Assembly: GCF_042652185.1 (NCBI RefSeq)
Contig: NZ_JBHSIX010000006.1
Strand: one strand, 5' to 3'
Length of the DNA stretch: 64,000 bases
Source of the DNA: Actinacidiphila fildesensis
GTDB lineage: Bacteria > Actinomycetota > Actinomycetes > Streptomycetales > Streptomycetaceae
Below, piece by piece: positions 52,900-62,726 of the stretch (position 1 is the stretch's first letter; each line of letters starts with the position of its first letter). The position numbers were made by a program, and so were the translations under genes. Below the pieces are notes generated by a model, which saw nothing but the letters and a program-made list of their open reading frames with translations, was not told the DNA's origin and searched no databases.

Positions 52900-54435
52900 G
52901 TGCCATCGGCCCCGAAGATCACGAGCGGCGCCCCCGCCGGACTCCCCGCCCCGAGCGAGGAGGACGGCGGGGGCGCCCGCCGTCGGGCCCGGCGGCTGCG
53001 GCCGCCGGACCGCTACTGGCTGCGGCTGGCGGCGGTGCTCGCCGTGCTCGCCACCCTCGTCCGCGCTCCGTCGTTCCTGCGCCCGGTCTGGAACCCCGAC
53101 GAGGGCTACCTCGCCGTGCAGGCCCGGATGCTCGCGCACGGCGGGGTGCTCTACGACACCGTCGTGGACCGCAAGCCGCCGCTGCTGCCCTGGCTCTACG
53201 AGGGGCTGTTCGCGGTCTTCGGCGACGCCTCGCTGTGGCCGCTGCGTGCCGCCGCCGTCGTGGCGCAGCTCGGCACCGCCCTGCTGCTCGCGTCCGTCGC
53301 CCGCCGCCGCTGGGGGAACCGGGCGGGCGCCGCCGCGGGCGCCGGGTATCTGCTGCTCTCCATCGGCCTGGCCCCCGAGGACACCCAGGCCGCCTCGTTC
53401 GGTGTGTTCATGCTGCCGTGGACCGTACTGGCCTTCTGGGCGGCCGACCGCCGCCGCTGGGCGCTGGCGGGCCTGGCCGTCGCGGGGGCGGCGCTGACCA
53501 AGCAGACCGGCGGCGCGGCGCTGCTGCCGGTGCTGTGGATGCTGTGGAGCGCCCGGCGCGCGCCGGAGCCGCCCGGCGGGGTCGCCGTGCTGCGGCTGGT
53601 CGCCGGCTGCGCCCTGCCGGTGGCGGGCGTCGCCGTCTTCACCGGCCCGTCCCGGTTCCTGTTCTGGACGGTCACCGGCTCCGGGTCCTACGCCTCCGCT
53701 TCGGGCGCCTGGGGCGTGGCGCTGGGGCGGGGCCTGGGGAACGCCGGGATACTGGCCGCCGCCGGGGCGGCCTTCGTCGTCCCCACGGTCCTCACGCTGG
53801 CCCGCCGGAGCGGCGTGGAACGGCTGCCCGCCGACCTCTGGGTCTGGCTGGGCGCCTCGGCGCTCGGAGCGGTCTTCGGCTTCCAGTTCTACGGCCACTA
53901 CTTCCTGCAGTTGATCCCGCCGCTGGTGCTCATCGGGGTGGCCGCGCTGCGCGGGCTGCCGCGCTGGTGGCCCGCGGCCACCGCCTGGACGGTGCTCGCG
54001 AGCGCCGCATTCGCCGTCTGGGGCCTGACCGCGCCGCGGGCCGAGCTGGACCACGCCGACGCCGTCGCCGCCGCCGTACGGGCCCGTACCGGCCCCGGGG
54101 ACACCGTTCTGGTGTGGGGCATGCACCCCGAGCAGTACTGGCTCTCCGGCCGCGCCCCCGCGAGCCGCTATCTGACCGCCGGCTTCCTGACGAACTTCAG
54201 CGGCGGCCGCGGCGGCGCCCGGGTGGGGGAGGAGTACGCGGTCCCCGGCGCCTGGCGCACCTTCGGCGAGGAGGCGGCGCTGCGCCCGGCCGACCTGATC
54301 GTCGACGACTCGCGCGGAGCGCCGTACGGCCCGGCCCTGACGCCCAGCCTGCAGCGGATGCTGGACGCCGGATACCGCCCGGTGGACACCGTCGGAGGCG
54401 CGGTCCTCTACGCCCGGGCCCCGGCCCTCCGCTGA
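52900..54435 (+). CDS. Membrane glycosyltransferase, GT39/ArnT-like (GT-C fold)
   Basis: 511 residues from GTG 52900. Multiple transmembrane helices follow a soluble N-terminus; the first luminal loop has RPVWNPDEGYLAVQAR, the acidic D-E catalytic position of GT-C enzymes, and PPLLPWLYEGLFAVFG. It would transfer a sugar from a polyprenyl-phosphate donor to protein or envelope polymer outside the membrane. Donor and acceptor are unknown. A TTG three codons upstream is an alternative start. Confidence 0.82.
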   Translation: MPSAPKITSGAPAGLPAPSEEDGGGARRRARRLRPPDRYWLRLAAVLAVLATLVRAPSFLRPVWNPDEGYLAVQARMLAHGGVLYDTVVDRKPPLLPWLYEGLFAVFGDASLWPLRAAAVVAQLGTALLLASVARRRWGNRAGAAAGAGYLLLSIGLAPEDTQAASFGVFMLPWTVLAFWAADRRRWALAGLAVAGAALTKQTGGAALLPVLWMLWSARRAPEPPGGVAVLRLVAGCALPVAGVAVFTGPSRFLFWTVTGSGSYASASGAWGVALGRGLGNAGILAAAGAAFVVPTVLTLARRSGVERLPADLWVWLGASALGAVFGFQFYGHYFLQLIPPLVLIGVAALRGLPRWWPAATAWTVLASAAFAVWGLTAPRAELDHADAVAAAVRARTGPGDTVLVWGMHPEQYWLSGRAPASRYLTAGFLTNFSGGRGGARVGEEYAVPGAWRTFGEEAALRPADLIVDDSRGAPYGPALTPSLQRMLDAGYRPVDTVGGAVLYARAPALR

Positions 54436-54538
54436 CCCTCACGCAGGGCCTCCGCCAGGGCCCCCGGACCGGTCCCGACACGTCCCGGTGGTATACAGGC
54501 GACGTAGCAGAGCACGCTGATCGAGGTGGCGGTATTTC

Positions 54539-55345
54539 ATGACGGAGTCCAAGGGACTCAAGGACCGGAACGACACGGCGGACTCCGGGGCGGCGCCCCG
54601 TAAGGGTCTTCTGCAGCGCTGGCGGCCGTACGCCGCGGGCGTTGTGGTGCTCGTGGTGGTGTTCGGGGCGTCCGCGGCCATCGGCGCGCATGTGCGCGGC
54701 GCGAAGGCGGACAAGGTGAAGCCGCCCGCGAACGCGGCGGGCCCGGACGGCCAGGCGAAGCTGGCGGTGCCGGTCAGGCCGAGCGTCCCGGTGACGCTGA
54801 CCGTCTACGAGGACCTGCGCAGCCCGCAGTCCAAGGCGTTCGCCGAGCAGTACGCGGACACCTTCACGAAGCTGCTGGCGACCGGGCAGGTGGAGATCCA
54901 GTACCGGCTGGTCACCCACACCGACTCCCAGCTGGGCGGCCACGGCTCCCGGGCCGCCGCCAACGCGGCCGCGTGCGCCCAGGACCAGGGGCGGTACACG
55001 CAGTTCGTGCAGCAGGTCTGGAACCGGCAGCCGGATCCGTCGGACGACGCGCTGAGCAGCCAGAAGCTGCTGAAGGAGCTGTCGGAGAAGGCCGGGAAGA
55101 TCGACGAGGGCAAGTTCGTCCCGTGCATGAAGGGCAACGACCACGAAGGCTGGGTCGCGAGGTCCGAGTCCGACTTCGTGTCAGGCGCCTACGGTGAGGT
55201 GCCCGTTGTCCAGATCAACGGCGAGACGGTGCCCGACGTCCAGACGTCGCTGACGCCGGTCAAGCTGCGCTCGATGGTGGAGAAGGAGGCCAAGAAGGTG
55301 TCCGACGAGACCGTTCCGTCCGGGCAGCCGAGCCTCGCGAGCTGA
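54539..55345 (+). CDS. Membrane-anchored thioredoxin-fold (DsbA-like) protein without CxxC
   Basis: 268 residues. One transmembrane anchor (AAGVVVLVVVFGASAAIGA) precedes an extracytoplasmic DsbA-type domain. Where active DsbA proteins have EDFxCPxC the sequence is EDLRSPQS, so both redox cysteines are lost. The other DsbA features remain (AAANAAACAQDQGRYTQFV, VPVVQING). It is therefore probably a binding or scaffolding protein, not an oxidoreductase. The remaining two Cys are far from the active-site loop. Confidence 0.83.
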   Translation: MTESKGLKDRNDTADSGAAPRKGLLQRWRPYAAGVVVLVVVFGASAAIGAHVRGAKADKVKPPANAAGPDGQAKLAVPVRPSVPVTLTVYEDLRSPQSKAFAEQYADTFTKLLATGQVEIQYRLVTHTDSQLGGHGSRAAANAAACAQDQGRYTQFVQQVWNRQPDPSDDALSSQKLLKELSEKAGKIDEGKFVPCMKGNDHEGWVARSESDFVSGAYGEVPVVQINGETVPDVQTSLTPVKLRSMVEKEAKKVSDETVPSGQPSLAS

Positions 55346-55495
55346 GGGTCTTTCCGCACCCTTTCCGCACCTTTTTCCACCCCTCCGTGACCGGGCGCGT
55401 CATCACCTGGCCAAGACGTATCCGACATTTCGTCAACTTTCTGGCGAAATCGGGTATTGAAGGCATGTGACGCCCGATCACGGAGGAGTGTGCGC

Positions 55496-56803
55496 ATGTC
55501 CATACCGTTGTTCGACGAGGTAGAACCGCTCTCCGGCTGTGTCTGCGAGGAATGCGCGCGACAGCGCCTCGCCGACTCGGTGACGCGGGACACCGGCACC
55601 GGCTGCAGCACCACCGCGGCCACCCGTGTGATGGTCGTGGCGGCCGCCGCGGGCACGGCCATCAGCGGCGGAGCGGGTGCGGTCGCCGCGGCCACCGCAC
55701 CGAGCGCCGCCACCGGTTCCATGCTCGGCCACGCCCTGCTCAGGGCGCCGGTCCCGGCTCCTGCCCCGCTGCATCTGACGCGGGACCAGATCCTGGACCG
55801 GGCACAGCGCTGGGTGGACGCCGAGGTGCCCTACAGCATGTCCGCGTACTGGTCGGACGGTTACCGCCAGGACTGCTCGGGCTTCATCTCCATGGCCTGG
55901 GGCCTCGGCACCAACGCATGGACCGGCAGCCTGCCGGACTACGCGAGACGGATCGACCGGGACGATCTGCTGCCCGGTGACATCCTGCTGTTCCACAACC
56001 AGGCGGCTCCGGAGAAGGGCTCGCACGCCGTCATCTTCGACGGCTGGGCCGACTCCGGGCACCACCTGTACACCGCGATCGAGCAGACCCAGCCGCACAC
56101 CCGCGCCCAGACGACGCCGATGGCCTACTGGACCAACTCCGACAAGTACGTCGCCTACCGGTACAAGTACCTGGACTCCGGCACCGGCAGTCCGGGATCG
56201 GGCGGCACAGGGACACCGGGGACACCGGGGACACCGGGGACACCGGGGAGCACCGGCACGACGGGGAGCAACGGCTATCCCGGCACCGCCGCCTTCGGAC
56301 CCGGCGCGAACAACGCCAATGTCACCCGGCTGGGCACCATGCTCATGACCCGCGGTGCCAGGCCCTACTACATCGTCGGACCCGGCCCGCTCTGGGGCGA
56401 CGCCGACCGCAGCGCCACCAGCGCCTTCCAGCGCGCCCAGGGCTGGACCGGCAGCGACGCCGACGGCCTGCCAGGACCCACCACCTGGGGATACCTGGTG
56501 GAGGGCACCGGTAAGAACATCGCCGCGGGCACCCCCACGACGCGGCCGGTCGGCGGCTCCACGGCACCCCGTTACCCGGGCGCCGCTTCCTTCCGCCCAG
56601 GACAGTCCAACGACCAAGTGCTGACCCTCGGACGGCGCCTCGTCGCCAAGGGCTTCGGCAAGAGCTACCGCGTGGGCCCCAGCCGTACCTGGGGCGAGGC
56701 CGACCGCCGCGCCGTCGAGGCGTTCCAGCGCGCCCAGGGCTGGTCCGGGCGCGACGCGGACGGCTATCCCGGACCGGAGACCTGGAGACGACTCTTCCTG
56801 TGA
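55496..56803 (+). CDS. Cell-wall hydrolase-like protein: NlpC/P60-type domain plus two peptidoglycan-binding modules
   Basis: 435 residues from ATG 55496 (GGAGGAG upstream). After an Ala-rich hydrophobic segment, residues about 90-230 resemble a papain-like NlpC/P60 fold with the Cys in YRQDCSGFISMAWG and the His in GSHAVIFDGW. A Gly/Thr/Pro linker follows, then two copies of a peptidoglycan-binding-type repeat, each with a W-G-(D/E)-A-D-R motif, FQRAQGW and GPxTW. Secretion is inferred; an early CVCEECARQR stretch precedes the hydrophobic segment. The GTG of the next gene overlaps its stop. Confidence 0.82.
   Translation: MSIPLFDEVEPLSGCVCEECARQRLADSVTRDTGTGCSTTAATRVMVVAAAAGTAISGGAGAVAAATAPSAATGSMLGHALLRAPVPAPAPLHLTRDQILDRAQRWVDAEVPYSMSAYWSDGYRQDCSGFISMAWGLGTNAWTGSLPDYARRIDRDDLLPGDILLFHNQAAPEKGSHAVIFDGWADSGHHLYTAIEQTQPHTRAQTTPMAYWTNSDKYVAYRYKYLDSGTGSPGSGGTGTPGTPGTPGTPGSTGTTGSNGYPGTAAFGPGANNANVTRLGTMLMTRGARPYYIVGPGPLWGDADRSATSAFQRAQGWTGSDADGLPGPTTWGYLVEGTGKNIAAGTPTTRPVGGSTAPRYPGAASFRPGQSNDQVLTLGRRLVAKGFGKSYRVGPSRTWGEADRRAVEAFQRAQGWSGRDADGYPGPETWRRLFL
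56212..56249 (+). repeat. Tandem 9-bp repeat encoding the TPG linker
   Basis: Four near-identical units of ACACCGGGG encode (Thr-Pro-Gly) repeats between the hydrolase and binding modules. Such arrays can change copy number by slippage. Confidence 0.85.
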
Positions 56804-57798
56804 CGACTCACGCACCCACGGCGGACGCGGCCCTGGCCGCCACCGCCGTCCTCCCCGCCGTCCTCCCCACCGCCGCCACCGTCACCGTTTCCGATCTCGT
56901 CGAGAGGCCCGGCCGCTGCCTGCCGGGTTGGACCGCGGCGCTCACCGCGCTGGTCGCTGCGGCCGCCGGCGGCTGGCTGCTGTGGCGGACGGGCGCGCTG
57001 CCCGAGCGGCTCGCCGGCCACACCGTGCTGCCCGAGGCGCCGGCACCCCGGGACCTGACCGGTCTGTGGGGGGCGGTGCTGCTGCTCGGCGCGCTGACCG
57101 CGTTCGCCGCGGGCGGCCTCACCCGGGGCCGTCCCGGCAAGGTCTGGGTGCTCACCCGGCACGGCGCCTACCAGGGCAGCGTCCGGGAGACCGGACTGCT
57201 GTGGATCAGTCCGCTGCTCGGCCGCCGCCGGATGGACGTCAGCCTGCGGCACTGGCGCAGCCGCGCCATCGAGACGGTCGACGCGGACGGCACCCCGCTG
57301 CACGCCAGCGTCCTGATCGTCTGGCGGGTCCGGGACACCGCCCGGGCCGCCTTCGCCATCGACGACCACTCGCGCTACCTGCGCGAACAGGTGGAGTGCG
57401 CGGTCACCCGCGCCGTCTCCCGGCTGCCCGCGGACGACTTCCGCGGCTCCGGGCCCACCCTGCGGGACTCGGAACGCCTCGGCGACCAGCTCACCCGGCT
57501 GCTCGCCGCCGATATGCGCCCGGTCGGCGTCGAGGTCTTCTCGGCGCAGCCCGTACGCCTGGAGTACGCACCCGAGGTGGCCGCCGCGATGCGGCGTGCC
57601 CAGGTCACCGCGCTCGACGCCAGGCACCGCCGGGCGGTGCTCGACGACGTGCTCGCGGCGGTTGCCGAGACGGTGCGCGGTCTGACCGACCGCGGGCTGG
57701 TCCAGCTCGACGACTACGAGCGGAAGTCGCTGGTCAGGGACTTGACCGTGGCGTTCTACACGGCTCGTGGCCCGGCGGCCGAGGTGCCGAGGAAGTAG
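56800..57798 (+). CDS. SPFH/Band 7 (stomatin/prohibitin-like) membrane protein
   Basis: 332 residues from GTG 56800, overlapping the previous stop. Two N-terminal hydrophobic segments are followed by an SPFH domain (GLLWISPLLGRRRMDVSLRHWRSR ... VSVLIVWRVRDTARAAF-like region) and a helical tail. SPFH proteins organise membrane microdomains and often work with proteases or secretion systems. The coupling to a cell-wall hydrolase gene suggests an envelope role. Confidence 0.85.
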   Translation: MTTHAPTADAALAATAVLPAVLPTAATVTVSDLVERPGRCLPGWTAALTALVAAAAGGWLLWRTGALPERLAGHTVLPEAPAPRDLTGLWGAVLLLGALTAFAAGGLTRGRPGKVWVLTRHGAYQGSVRETGLLWISPLLGRRRMDVSLRHWRSRAIETVDADGTPLHASVLIVWRVRDTARAAFAIDDHSRYLREQVECAVTRAVSRLPADDFRGSGPTLRDSERLGDQLTRLLAADMRPVGVEVFSAQPVRLEYAPEVAAAMRRAQVTALDARHRRAVLDDVLAAVAETVRGLTDRGLVQLDDYERKSLVRDLTVAFYTARGPAAEVPRK

Positions 57799-57802
57799 CC
57801 CC

Positions 57803-57840
57803 CGGCCGGGTCCTGACCAGCTGCGGTCAGGACCCGGCCG
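57803..57840. terminator. Bidirectional terminator between SPFH gene and fadB
   Basis: Arms 57803-57818 and 57825-57840 form a perfect 16-bp stem between convergent stops at 57798 and 57859. Confidence 0.85.
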
Positions 57841-57858
57841 AGGGCGTCACTCACGGCG

Positions 57859-59985
57859 TTACGCCGGGACGCTCGCGATGCCCGGGGCGAGGAACGGCTT
57901 GCCGTTCACCCGCTGCGAGACACCCTCGCGGTCCAGGTACGGGGTGATCCCGCCCAGGTGGAAGGGCCAGCCGGCACCGGTGATCAGGCACAGGTCGATG
58001 TCCTGCGCCTCGGCGACGACACCCTCGTCGAGCATGAGGCCGATCTCCTGCGCCACGGCGTCCAGCACCCGGGCGCGGACCTGCTCCTCGGTGAGCACCG
58101 AGTCGCCCTGCACCAGCAGCGCGGCGACCTCGGGGTCCAGCTCCGGCTTGCCGGAGTCGTAGACGTAGAAGCCGCGCTTGCCGGCCTTGACCACCGCGGC
58201 CAGGTTCTTCGAGACGGTGAACCGGTCGGGGAACGCCCGGTTGAGGGTCTCGGAGACATGCAGCCCGATGGCCGGGCCGACCAGCTCCAGGAGCACCAGC
58301 GGCGACATCGGCAGGCCGAGCGGGTCGATGCCCTTCTCGGCGACCTCGACCGGGGTGCCCTCGTCGATGATGTTCTGGATCTCACCCATGAAGCGGGTCA
58401 GGATCCGGTTCACCACGAACGCCGGGGCGTCCTTGCAGAGCACCGCGGTCTTCTTGAGCTTGCGTGCCACACCGAACGCGGTGGCCAGCGAAGCGTCGTC
58501 CGTCGACTCGCCGCGCACGATCTCCAGCAGCGGGAGGATCGCGACCGGGTTGAAGAAGTGGAAGCCGACGACCCGCTCGGGGTTCTTCAGCTTCGACGCC
58601 ATCTCGGTGACGGACAGCGAGGAGGTGTTGGTGGCGAGGATCGCGTGCGCCGGGGCGACCGCCTCGACCTCCGCGAAGACCTGCTGCTTGACGCCCATCT
58701 CCTCGAACACGGCCTCGATGATGAAGTCCGCGTCACCGAAACCGGCGGCCTTGTCGAGCGAACCGGTCACCAGCGCCTTGAGGCGGTTGGCCTGGTCCTG
58801 CTTGATGCGGCGCTTGCCGAGCAGCTTGTCGATCTCGCCGTGGACGTAGCCCACGCCCTTGTCGATGCGCTCCTGGTCGATGTCGGTCAGCACGACCGGC
58901 ACCTCCAGACGGCGGGCGAAGAGCAGCGCCAGCTGCGAGGCCATCAGGCCCGCGCCGACGACGCCGACCTTGGTGACCGGGCGGGCCAGGTTCTTGTCCG
59001 GCGCACCGGCCGGGCGCTTGGCGCGCTTCTGCACCAGGTTGAAGGCGTAGATGCCGCTGCGCAGCTCGCCGCCCATGATGAGGTCCGCGAGAGCGGTGTC
59101 CTCGGCGTCGAAGCCCGCCTGCAGGTCGCCGTCCTTGGCGTTGGCGATGATCTCCAGCGCGCGGTACGCGGCCGGGGCGGCGCCGTGCACCTTGGAGTCG
59201 GCGATGCCCCTGCCGCGCTCGACGGCCTGGTCCCAGGCCGTACCGCGGTCGATCTCGGGGCGGTCCACCACGATCTCGCCGCGCAGTACGGCGGCGGTCC
59301 ACGCCAGCGACTGCTCCAGGAAGTCCGCACCCTCGAAGAGCGCGTCGGCGATGCCGAGCTCGAAGACCTGCCGGCCCTTGAGCTGACGGTTCTGGTTCAG
59401 CGAGTTCTCGATGACGACGGTCACTGCGCGGTCCGCGCCGATCAGGTTCGGCAGCAGGGTGCAGCCACCCCAGCCCGGAACGAGACCGAGGAAGACCTCG
59501 GGGAGCGAGAACGCCGGCAGCGCCGCGGAGACGGTGCGGTAGGCGCAGTGCAGGCCCACCTCGACACCGCCGCCCATCGCCGCGCCGTTGTAGTACGCGA
59601 AGGTCGGGACGGCGAGGTGCGAGAGCCGCTTGAAGACCTCGTGGCCGCCCTTGCCGATGGCGAGCGCGTCCTCGTGGCGCTTCAGCAGCTCGACGCCCTT
59701 GAGGTCGGCGCCGACCGCGAAGATGAACGGCTTGCCGGTGACACCGATACCGGTGATGGTGCCCTCGGCGGCCTCGGCCTCGACCTGGTCGATCGCCGCG
59801 TCGAGGTTGGCCAGCGACTGCGGGCCGAAGGTGGTCGGCTTGGTGTGGTCCAGGCCGTTGTCCAGCGTGATGAGCGCGAAGCGTCCGGCGCCCGGGAGGT
59901 CGAGGTGGCGCACGTGCGCGCTCGTTACGACCTCATCGGGGAACAGCTCGGCCGCACCCTTCAAAAGCTCGGCGGTGGATGTCAC
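57859..59985 (-). CDS. fadB: Fatty-acid oxidation multifunctional protein (enoyl-CoA hydratase / 3-hydroxyacyl-CoA dehydrogenase)
   Basis: 708 residues from GTG 59985, which overlaps the thiolase stop (GTGA). The N-terminal crotonase domain has the oxyanion-hole region YNGAAMGGGVEVGLHC. The central NAD-binding domain has VGVVGAGLMASQLALLFARR, and the dehydrogenase signature GFHFFNPVAILPLLEIVRG follows. It hydrates enoyl-CoA and oxidises 3-hydroxyacyl-CoA; with the coupled thiolase it forms the beta-oxidation complex. Confidence 0.95.
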   Translation of the reverse strand: MTSTAELLKGAAELFPDEVVTSAHVRHLDLPGAGRFALITLDNGLDHTKPTTFGPQSLANLDAAIDQVEAEAAEGTITGIGVTGKPFIFAVGADLKGVELLKRHEDALAIGKGGHEVFKRLSHLAVPTFAYYNGAAMGGGVEVGLHCAYRTVSAALPAFSLPEVFLGLVPGWGGCTLLPNLIGADRAVTVVIENSLNQNRQLKGRQVFELGIADALFEGADFLEQSLAWTAAVLRGEIVVDRPEIDRGTAWDQAVERGRGIADSKVHGAAPAAYRALEIIANAKDGDLQAGFDAEDTALADLIMGGELRSGIYAFNLVQKRAKRPAGAPDKNLARPVTKVGVVGAGLMASQLALLFARRLEVPVVLTDIDQERIDKGVGYVHGEIDKLLGKRRIKQDQANRLKALVTGSLDKAAGFGDADFIIEAVFEEMGVKQQVFAEVEAVAPAHAILATNTSSLSVTEMASKLKNPERVVGFHFFNPVAILPLLEIVRGESTDDASLATAFGVARKLKKTAVLCKDAPAFVVNRILTRFMGEIQNIIDEGTPVEVAEKGIDPLGLPMSPLVLLELVGPAIGLHVSETLNRAFPDRFTVSKNLAAVVKAGKRGFYVYDSGKPELDPEVAALLVQGDSVLTEEQVRARVLDAVAQEIGLMLDEGVVAEAQDIDLCLITGAGWPFHLGGITPYLDREGVSQRVNGKPFLAPGIASVPA

Positions 59986-61202
59986 TTGCTGCCTCCGTCG
60001 AAGTGCGGGTTCTCCCAGATGACCGTTCCGCCCATGCCGAACCCGACGCACATGGTCGTCAGGCCGTAGCGGACGTGCGGCTGCTCCTCGAACTGGCGGG
60101 CCAGCTGCGTCATCAGCCGGACGCCGGAGGAGGCCAGCGGGTGGCCGAACGCGATCGCGCCGCCGTACTGGTTGACACGCGGGTCGTCGTCCGCGATGCC
60201 GAAGTGGTCGAGGAAGGCGAGCACCTGGACGGCGAACGCCTCGTTGGCCTCGAAGAGGCCGATGTCGTCGATCGTCAGACCGGCCTGCGCCAGCGCCTTC
60301 TCGGTCGCCGGGACCGGGCCGATGCCCATGACCTCGGGCTCGACACCCACGAAGGAGTACGAGACCAGACGCATCCGGACCGGCAGGCCCAGCTCGACGG
60401 CGACGTCCTCGGCGGCGAGCAGCGACGCGGTCGCGCCGTCGTTCAGGCCCGCCGCGTTACCCGCGGTGACCCGGCCGTGGGCGCGGAACGGCGTCTTGAG
60501 GCCGGCCAGCTGCTCCAGGGTGGTGCCCGGGCGCATCGGCTCGTCCGCGGTCGCCAGACCCCAGCCGGTCTCGCCGGCCTCGGGGTTGCTGTTGCGCACG
60601 GAGACCGGCACCAGGTCCTGCTGGATCTTGCCGTTGGCGTACGCCTTGGCGGCCTTCTCCTGGCTGCGCACGGCGTACTCGTCGACGCGCTGCTTGGTGA
60701 TGGCCGGGTAGCGGTCGTGCAGGTTCTCCGCGGTCATGCCCATGAAGAGGGCGGACTCGTCGACCAGCTTCTCCGAGACGAAGCGCGGGTTCGGGTCCAC
60801 GCCCTCACCCATCGGGTGACGGCCCATGTGCTCGACACCGCCGGCCACGGCGACGTCGTACGCACCGAAGGCGATGCCGCCGGCGACCGCGGTCACCGCG
60901 GTCATCGCGCCGGCACACATGCGGTCGATCGAGTACCCGGGGACCGTGGTCGGCAGGCCGGCCAGGATGCCGGCGGTGCGGCCGAGGGTCAGACCCTGGT
61001 CGCCGATCTGCGTGGTGGCGGCGAGAGCCACCTCGTCGATCCGCTCGGCGGGCAGTTCCGGGTTGCGCCGCAGCAGCTCCCGGATGCACTTGATCACGAG
61101 ATCGTCGGCACGGGTCTCGTGGTAAATGCCCTTCGGGCCCGCCTTGCCGAACGGGGTGCGGACGCCGTCGACAAAGACGACGTCCCTAGCGGTACGAGGC
61201 AC
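59982..61202 (-). CDS. fadA: Acetyl-CoA acyltransferase (3-ketoacyl-CoA thiolase)
   Basis: 406 residues from GTG 61202 (GGAGAG upstream). The nucleophilic Cys lies in DRMCAGAMTAV, the His in GHPLASSG and the second Cys in TMCVGFGMGG. It cleaves 3-ketoacyl-CoA, the last step of beta-oxidation. First gene of a two-gene operon with fadB. Confidence 0.95.
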   Translation of the reverse strand: MPRTARDVVFVDGVRTPFGKAGPKGIYHETRADDLVIKCIRELLRRNPELPAERIDEVALAATTQIGDQGLTLGRTAGILAGLPTTVPGYSIDRMCAGAMTAVTAVAGGIAFGAYDVAVAGGVEHMGRHPMGEGVDPNPRFVSEKLVDESALFMGMTAENLHDRYPAITKQRVDEYAVRSQEKAAKAYANGKIQQDLVPVSVRNSNPEAGETGWGLATADEPMRPGTTLEQLAGLKTPFRAHGRVTAGNAAGLNDGATASLLAAEDVAVELGLPVRMRLVSYSFVGVEPEVMGIGPVPATEKALAQAGLTIDDIGLFEANEAFAVQVLAFLDHFGIADDDPRVNQYGGAIAFGHPLASSGVRLMTQLARQFEEQPHVRYGLTTMCVGFGMGGTVIWENPHFDGGSK

Positions 61203-61377
61203 GTTGGCTCTCCTCCAGATGCGGATTCGCTGCCACTGGGCGCGAGGCTGCGGCTACGACACCCATGCTACTAGCCAGTAACCAACGGGGACAGTCCCCC
61301 CGCCCGGAGCGGCGAACGTCACATGCGACGAGGCCGTTCCCGGCCGGGTTCCGCGGGGGTGCCGACCCGGACGGGCC

Positions 61378-62640
61378 CTACGGCGCAGGGGCCTCCGGAG
61401 CCGCCGGGGGCTGGGCGGCGAGGGCCGCCGTGAGGATCGGCGCGGTCAGCCCGACCTGCCAGGCGCGCGCTCCGTAGCCGGTCAGTACCGCCGCGACCTC
61501 CTCGGTGGTGGCCTCGGCCGGCGGGTCCCAGCACAGCCGGCGCACGGTGTCCGGGGTGATCAGGTTCTCCTGCGGCAGGTTCAGCTCCTCGGCGAGCTTG
61601 CCCACCGCGGCCCGCGCGGCGGACAGCCGGGCAGCCGCCACCGGGTCCTTGTCCGCCCAGGCGCGCGGCGGCGGGGGACCGACGTAGGCCGGTCCCGGCT
61701 GCGGCAGCTCCCGCTCCGGCAGGGCGCGGGCCCGGTCGATCGCGGCCTGCCACTGGTCGAGCTGGCGGCGGCCCATCCGGTGCCCGAAACCGGGCAGTGT
61801 CGCGAGCACCGTCACGTTCGGCGGGCCCTCCAGGGCGGCCGTGACGATCGCGGCGTCGGTGAGGATGCGGCCCGGCGAGATGTCCCGCTCCTGGGCGGCC
61901 TGGTCGCGGGCCTGCCACAGCTCGCGCACCACGCCGATCTGCCGGCGGCGGCGGACCTTGTGCATGCCCGACGTACGCCGCCACGGGTCGACCCGGGGCG
62001 AGGGCGGCGGAGCGGTGGCGATGGCGGAGAACTCCTGCAGCGCCCAGTCCAGCTTGCCCTGTTCGCGCAGTTCCTCCTCGAGCGCGTCCCGCAGGTCGAC
62101 CAGCAGCTCGACATCGAGCGCGGCGTACCGCAGCCAGGGCTCGGGGAGCGGGCGGGTCGACCAGTCGACGGCCGAGTGGCCCTTCTCCAGGGCGAACCCC
62201 AGGACGTTCTCGACCATGGCGCCGAGTCCGACCCGGGGGAAGCCCGCGAGCCGGCCGGCCAGCTCGGTGTCGAACAGGCTCTTGGGCCGCATACCGATCT
62301 CGTCGAGACACGGAAGGTCCTGGGTGGCGGCGTGCAGCACCCATTCGGTGTCGGTGAGGGCAGCGCCCAGGGTGGACAGGTCGGGGCAGCCGACCGGGTC
62401 GATCAGCGCGGTCCCGGCTCCCGTACGGCGCAGCTGGACCAGATAGGCCCGCTGTCCGTAGCGGTATCCGGACGCGCGCTCGGCATCCACGGCGACCGGA
62501 CCGGAGCCCGCGGCGAATGCCGCGACGATGTCTGCGAGGGCCTCCGGGCTGGCGGTCACCGGCGGGATTCCCTCGCGCGGGTCCAGCAGCGGGACCGGCG
62601 CCGGGGCAGCCTCTGTTGCGGTCTCTCGGGCGTCGGTCAC
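61378..62640 (-). CDS. rnd: Ribonuclease D (3'-5' exonuclease with HRDC domain)
   Basis: 420 residues. The DEDDy exonuclease motifs are visible: VAVDAERASG, VLHAATQDLPCL and LRYAALDVELLVDL. The HRDC domain follows (TVLATLPGFGHRMGRRQLDQW), and a second HRDC-like region lies near the end. It trims tRNA and other structured RNA 3' ends. GTG 62640 is the likely start. The 175-nt gap to the thiolase gene contains no strong hairpin. Confidence 0.92.
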   Translation of the reverse strand: MTDARETATEAAPAPVPLLDPREGIPPVTASPEALADIVAAFAAGSGPVAVDAERASGYRYGQRAYLVQLRRTGAGTALIDPVGCPDLSTLGAALTDTEWVLHAATQDLPCLDEIGMRPKSLFDTELAGRLAGFPRVGLGAMVENVLGFALEKGHSAVDWSTRPLPEPWLRYAALDVELLVDLRDALEEELREQGKLDWALQEFSAIATAPPPSPRVDPWRRTSGMHKVRRRRQIGVVRELWQARDQAAQERDISPGRILTDAAIVTAALEGPPNVTVLATLPGFGHRMGRRQLDQWQAAIDRARALPERELPQPGPAYVGPPPPRAWADKDPVAAARLSAARAAVGKLAEELNLPQENLITPDTVRRLCWDPPAEATTEEVAAVLTGYGARAWQVGLTAPILTAALAAQPPAAPEAPAP

Positions 62641-62726
62641 CCCCTAAGGGTATCCGTGTATCGCGAACGCCCGTCGACGGAACGTTCCGTCGACGGGCGC
62701 AGCGGTCATGCGGGGGTGTGGGAGGG

